Shown: in pieces, positions 63,068 through 64,000 of the stretch
How positions within the stretch are numbered: position 1 is the first letter of the stretch
Layout: each line of letters opens with the position of its first letter
Program-made: the position numbers and the translations under genes
The notes under the pieces: model-generated
Database searches by the model: none
Told to the model about the DNA's origin: nothing
Seen by the model: the letters and a program-made list of their open reading frames with translations, nothing else
Assembly (NCBI RefSeq): GCF_002252525.1
Contig: NZ_NNRM01000046.1
Span: 1-64,000, forward strand
Direction: 5' to 3'
Source: Brucella pseudogrignonensis
GTDB taxonomy: Bacteria > Pseudomonadota > Alphaproteobacteria > Rhizobiales > Rhizobiaceae
DNA length: 64,000 bases

Positions 63068-63104
63068 AAAAAAGCCGCAAGATTGTGAATCCTGCGGCTT
63101 TTTT
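63068..63104. terminator. Bidirectional terminator between ribokinase and nucleoside hydrolase
   Basis: AAAAAAGCCGCAAGATT pairs with AATCCTGCGGCTTTTTT, one mismatch, 3-nt loop. The A and T runs on each side allow termination in both directions between the convergent genes. Confidence 0.88.
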
Positions 63105-63131
63105 ATGGCAATTATGTGGCTTTGAGCGTGT

Positions 63132-64000
63132 TTAGAGCGTTGCGAGACGCTCGGTCAGCAGCGTGAAGAAACCATCCGCATCAACATCCTTGATGAAGAG
63201 TGCGTTCTTTGGACGATCAGTAACTTCCCACCAATCGACGACTGTTTCACCGATGGTCAGTTCCGAATTGATCTCGATTTCCACATTGCAATGACGGCCT
63301 GAGTAAAGTTCAGGCTTCAGCAGATAGGCCATGACGTTCGGGTCATGCAGCGGGCCACCATCGGTGCCGTATTTTGCTTCATCATAGCGCTCGAAGAATT
63401 CAAGCCATGCAGCAACCACTTCGCCGACATGCGTACCGAGGCCACGAATGGCTGCGATGCGCTTCTCGGTGGTCAGCACCTTGTGCGTGACATCGAGTGG
63501 CATCATGGTGATTTGAATGCCTGATTTGAACACAACTGCGGCTGCATGTGGATCGACATAGATGTTGAACTCAGCCGATGGCGTGATGTTGCCGCCCTCG
63601 AAATAGCCGCCGCCCATCAGCACGATTTCCTTGACGCGTTCAGCGATCTTCGGCTCGCGGATGAGTGCTGAGGCGATGTTGGTAAGCGGGCCAAGCGGGC
63701 AGAGAGTGACAGTGCCAGCTTCTTCCTTCATCAGTGTTTCGATAATGAAATCAACGCCATGCTGCGCCTGGAGCGGCATAGTAGGTGCGGGCAGATCATA
63801 ACCATCAAGACCGGTCTTGCCATGGACATTTTCAGCGGTCACGAGCGGGCGCACCAATGGACGGATGGAGCCTGCAAATACTTTTGTGTCCGGCTTTTTC
63901 GCAACTTCACAGATGGTGCGGGTATTGATTTCAGTGCGAGCCAGCGGGCCGTTGCCAGCAACGGCGGTGATGCCGAGAATGTCGAGCTCAGGGCTTGCGA
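63132..64000 (-). CDS. Inosine-uridine-preferring nucleoside hydrolase (partial, 5' end outside window)
   Basis: The open frame runs from the stop at 63132 past the right edge; about 289 residues are visible. The beginning of the visible part includes LDILGITAVAGNGPL, and later motifs TLCPLGPLTNIASAL and AEFNIYVDPHAAAVVF match the nucleoside hydrolase family. An initial DTD calcium motif would lie beyond the edge. These enzymes split nucleosides to base and ribose. The convergent ribokinase would use the ribose. Confidence 0.88.
   Translation of the reverse strand, partial: ASPELDILGITAVAGNGPLARTEINTRTICEVAKKPDTKVFAGSIRPLVRPLVTAENVHGKTGLDGYDLPAPTMPLQAQHGVDFIIETLMKEEAGTVTLCPLGPLTNIASALIREPKIAERVKEIVLMGGGYFEGGNITPSAEFNIYVDPHAAAVVFKSGIQITMMPLDVTHKVLTTEKRIAAIRGLGTHVGEVVAAWLEFFERYDEAKYGTDGGPLHDPNVMAYLLKPELYSGRHCNVEIEINSELTIGETVVDWWEVTDRPKNALFIKDVDADGFFTLLTERLATL

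Overview
The window looks like the replication-origin region of a secondary chromosome (chromid) or large repABC replicon from a Brucellaceae alphaproteobacterium of the Ochrobactrum/Brucella type. The grounds are a complete repA-repB-repC operon at 24641-28351 with the antisense RNA typical of this class, an overall gene content familiar from that family, moderately high GC, and intergenic palindromes of a kind common in Rhizobiales. The species assignment is inference; no rRNA gene is present.

Left part (1-23.5 kb). A type I secretion outer-membrane lipoprotein (TolC family, cut by the window edge) lies downstream of a Bap-like adhesin with an Asp-Ala hexanucleotide repeat. Next come a decayed hybrid histidine kinase, a TerC-family membrane protein behind a structured leader RNA, and a carbohydrate ABC import operon (binding protein, two permeases, PfkB kinase, ATPase) with a divergent DeoR-type regulator. 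A LysR/TauE pair follows. A phosphorus-related block then holds a PhoA-family alkaline phosphatase with a good Pho box, a Tat-exported protein with a LolCD-like ABC exporter carrying a His-rich loop, and two phytase-like periplasmic proteins. A peptide-deformylase-like protein that lacks two metal ligands and a small secreted Cys-containing protein complete this part.

Origin (23.5-28.5 kb). A gene-poor leader rich in GANTC sites precedes repABC. There are two TAGAC-N4-GTCTA sites (candidate parS), and the repB-repC gap encodes a short counter-transcribed RNA whose promoter contains two GANTC sites.

Right part (28.5-64 kb). A class GN-like sortase is coupled to its single VIT/vWA target. An XRE regulator, an autotransporter and a YqhA-family protein follow. 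The complete kdp potassium-uptake operon (kdpFABCDE) includes kdpF and two further tiny membrane ORFs that are easily missed: one of 33 codons locked between kdpA and kdpB, and one of 28 codons just before kdpF. An asparagine-to-fumarate module (asparagine permease, asparaginase, aspartate ammonia-lyase, GntR/FadR-type regulator), a flavin reductase, and an alpha-2-macroglobulin/PbpC pair with three small secreted proteins come next. The window ends with an (alpha/alpha)-barrel-like protein, ribokinase and a nucleoside hydrolase truncated by the edge.

Most of the window is ordinary chromosomal housekeeping and accessory metabolism. The observations I rate highest are the small ORFs in the kdp operon, the GANTC clustering at the two replication-control promoters, the metal-ligand-less deformylase paralog, the TerC leader RNA, and the repeated 11-mer in the aspA leader.
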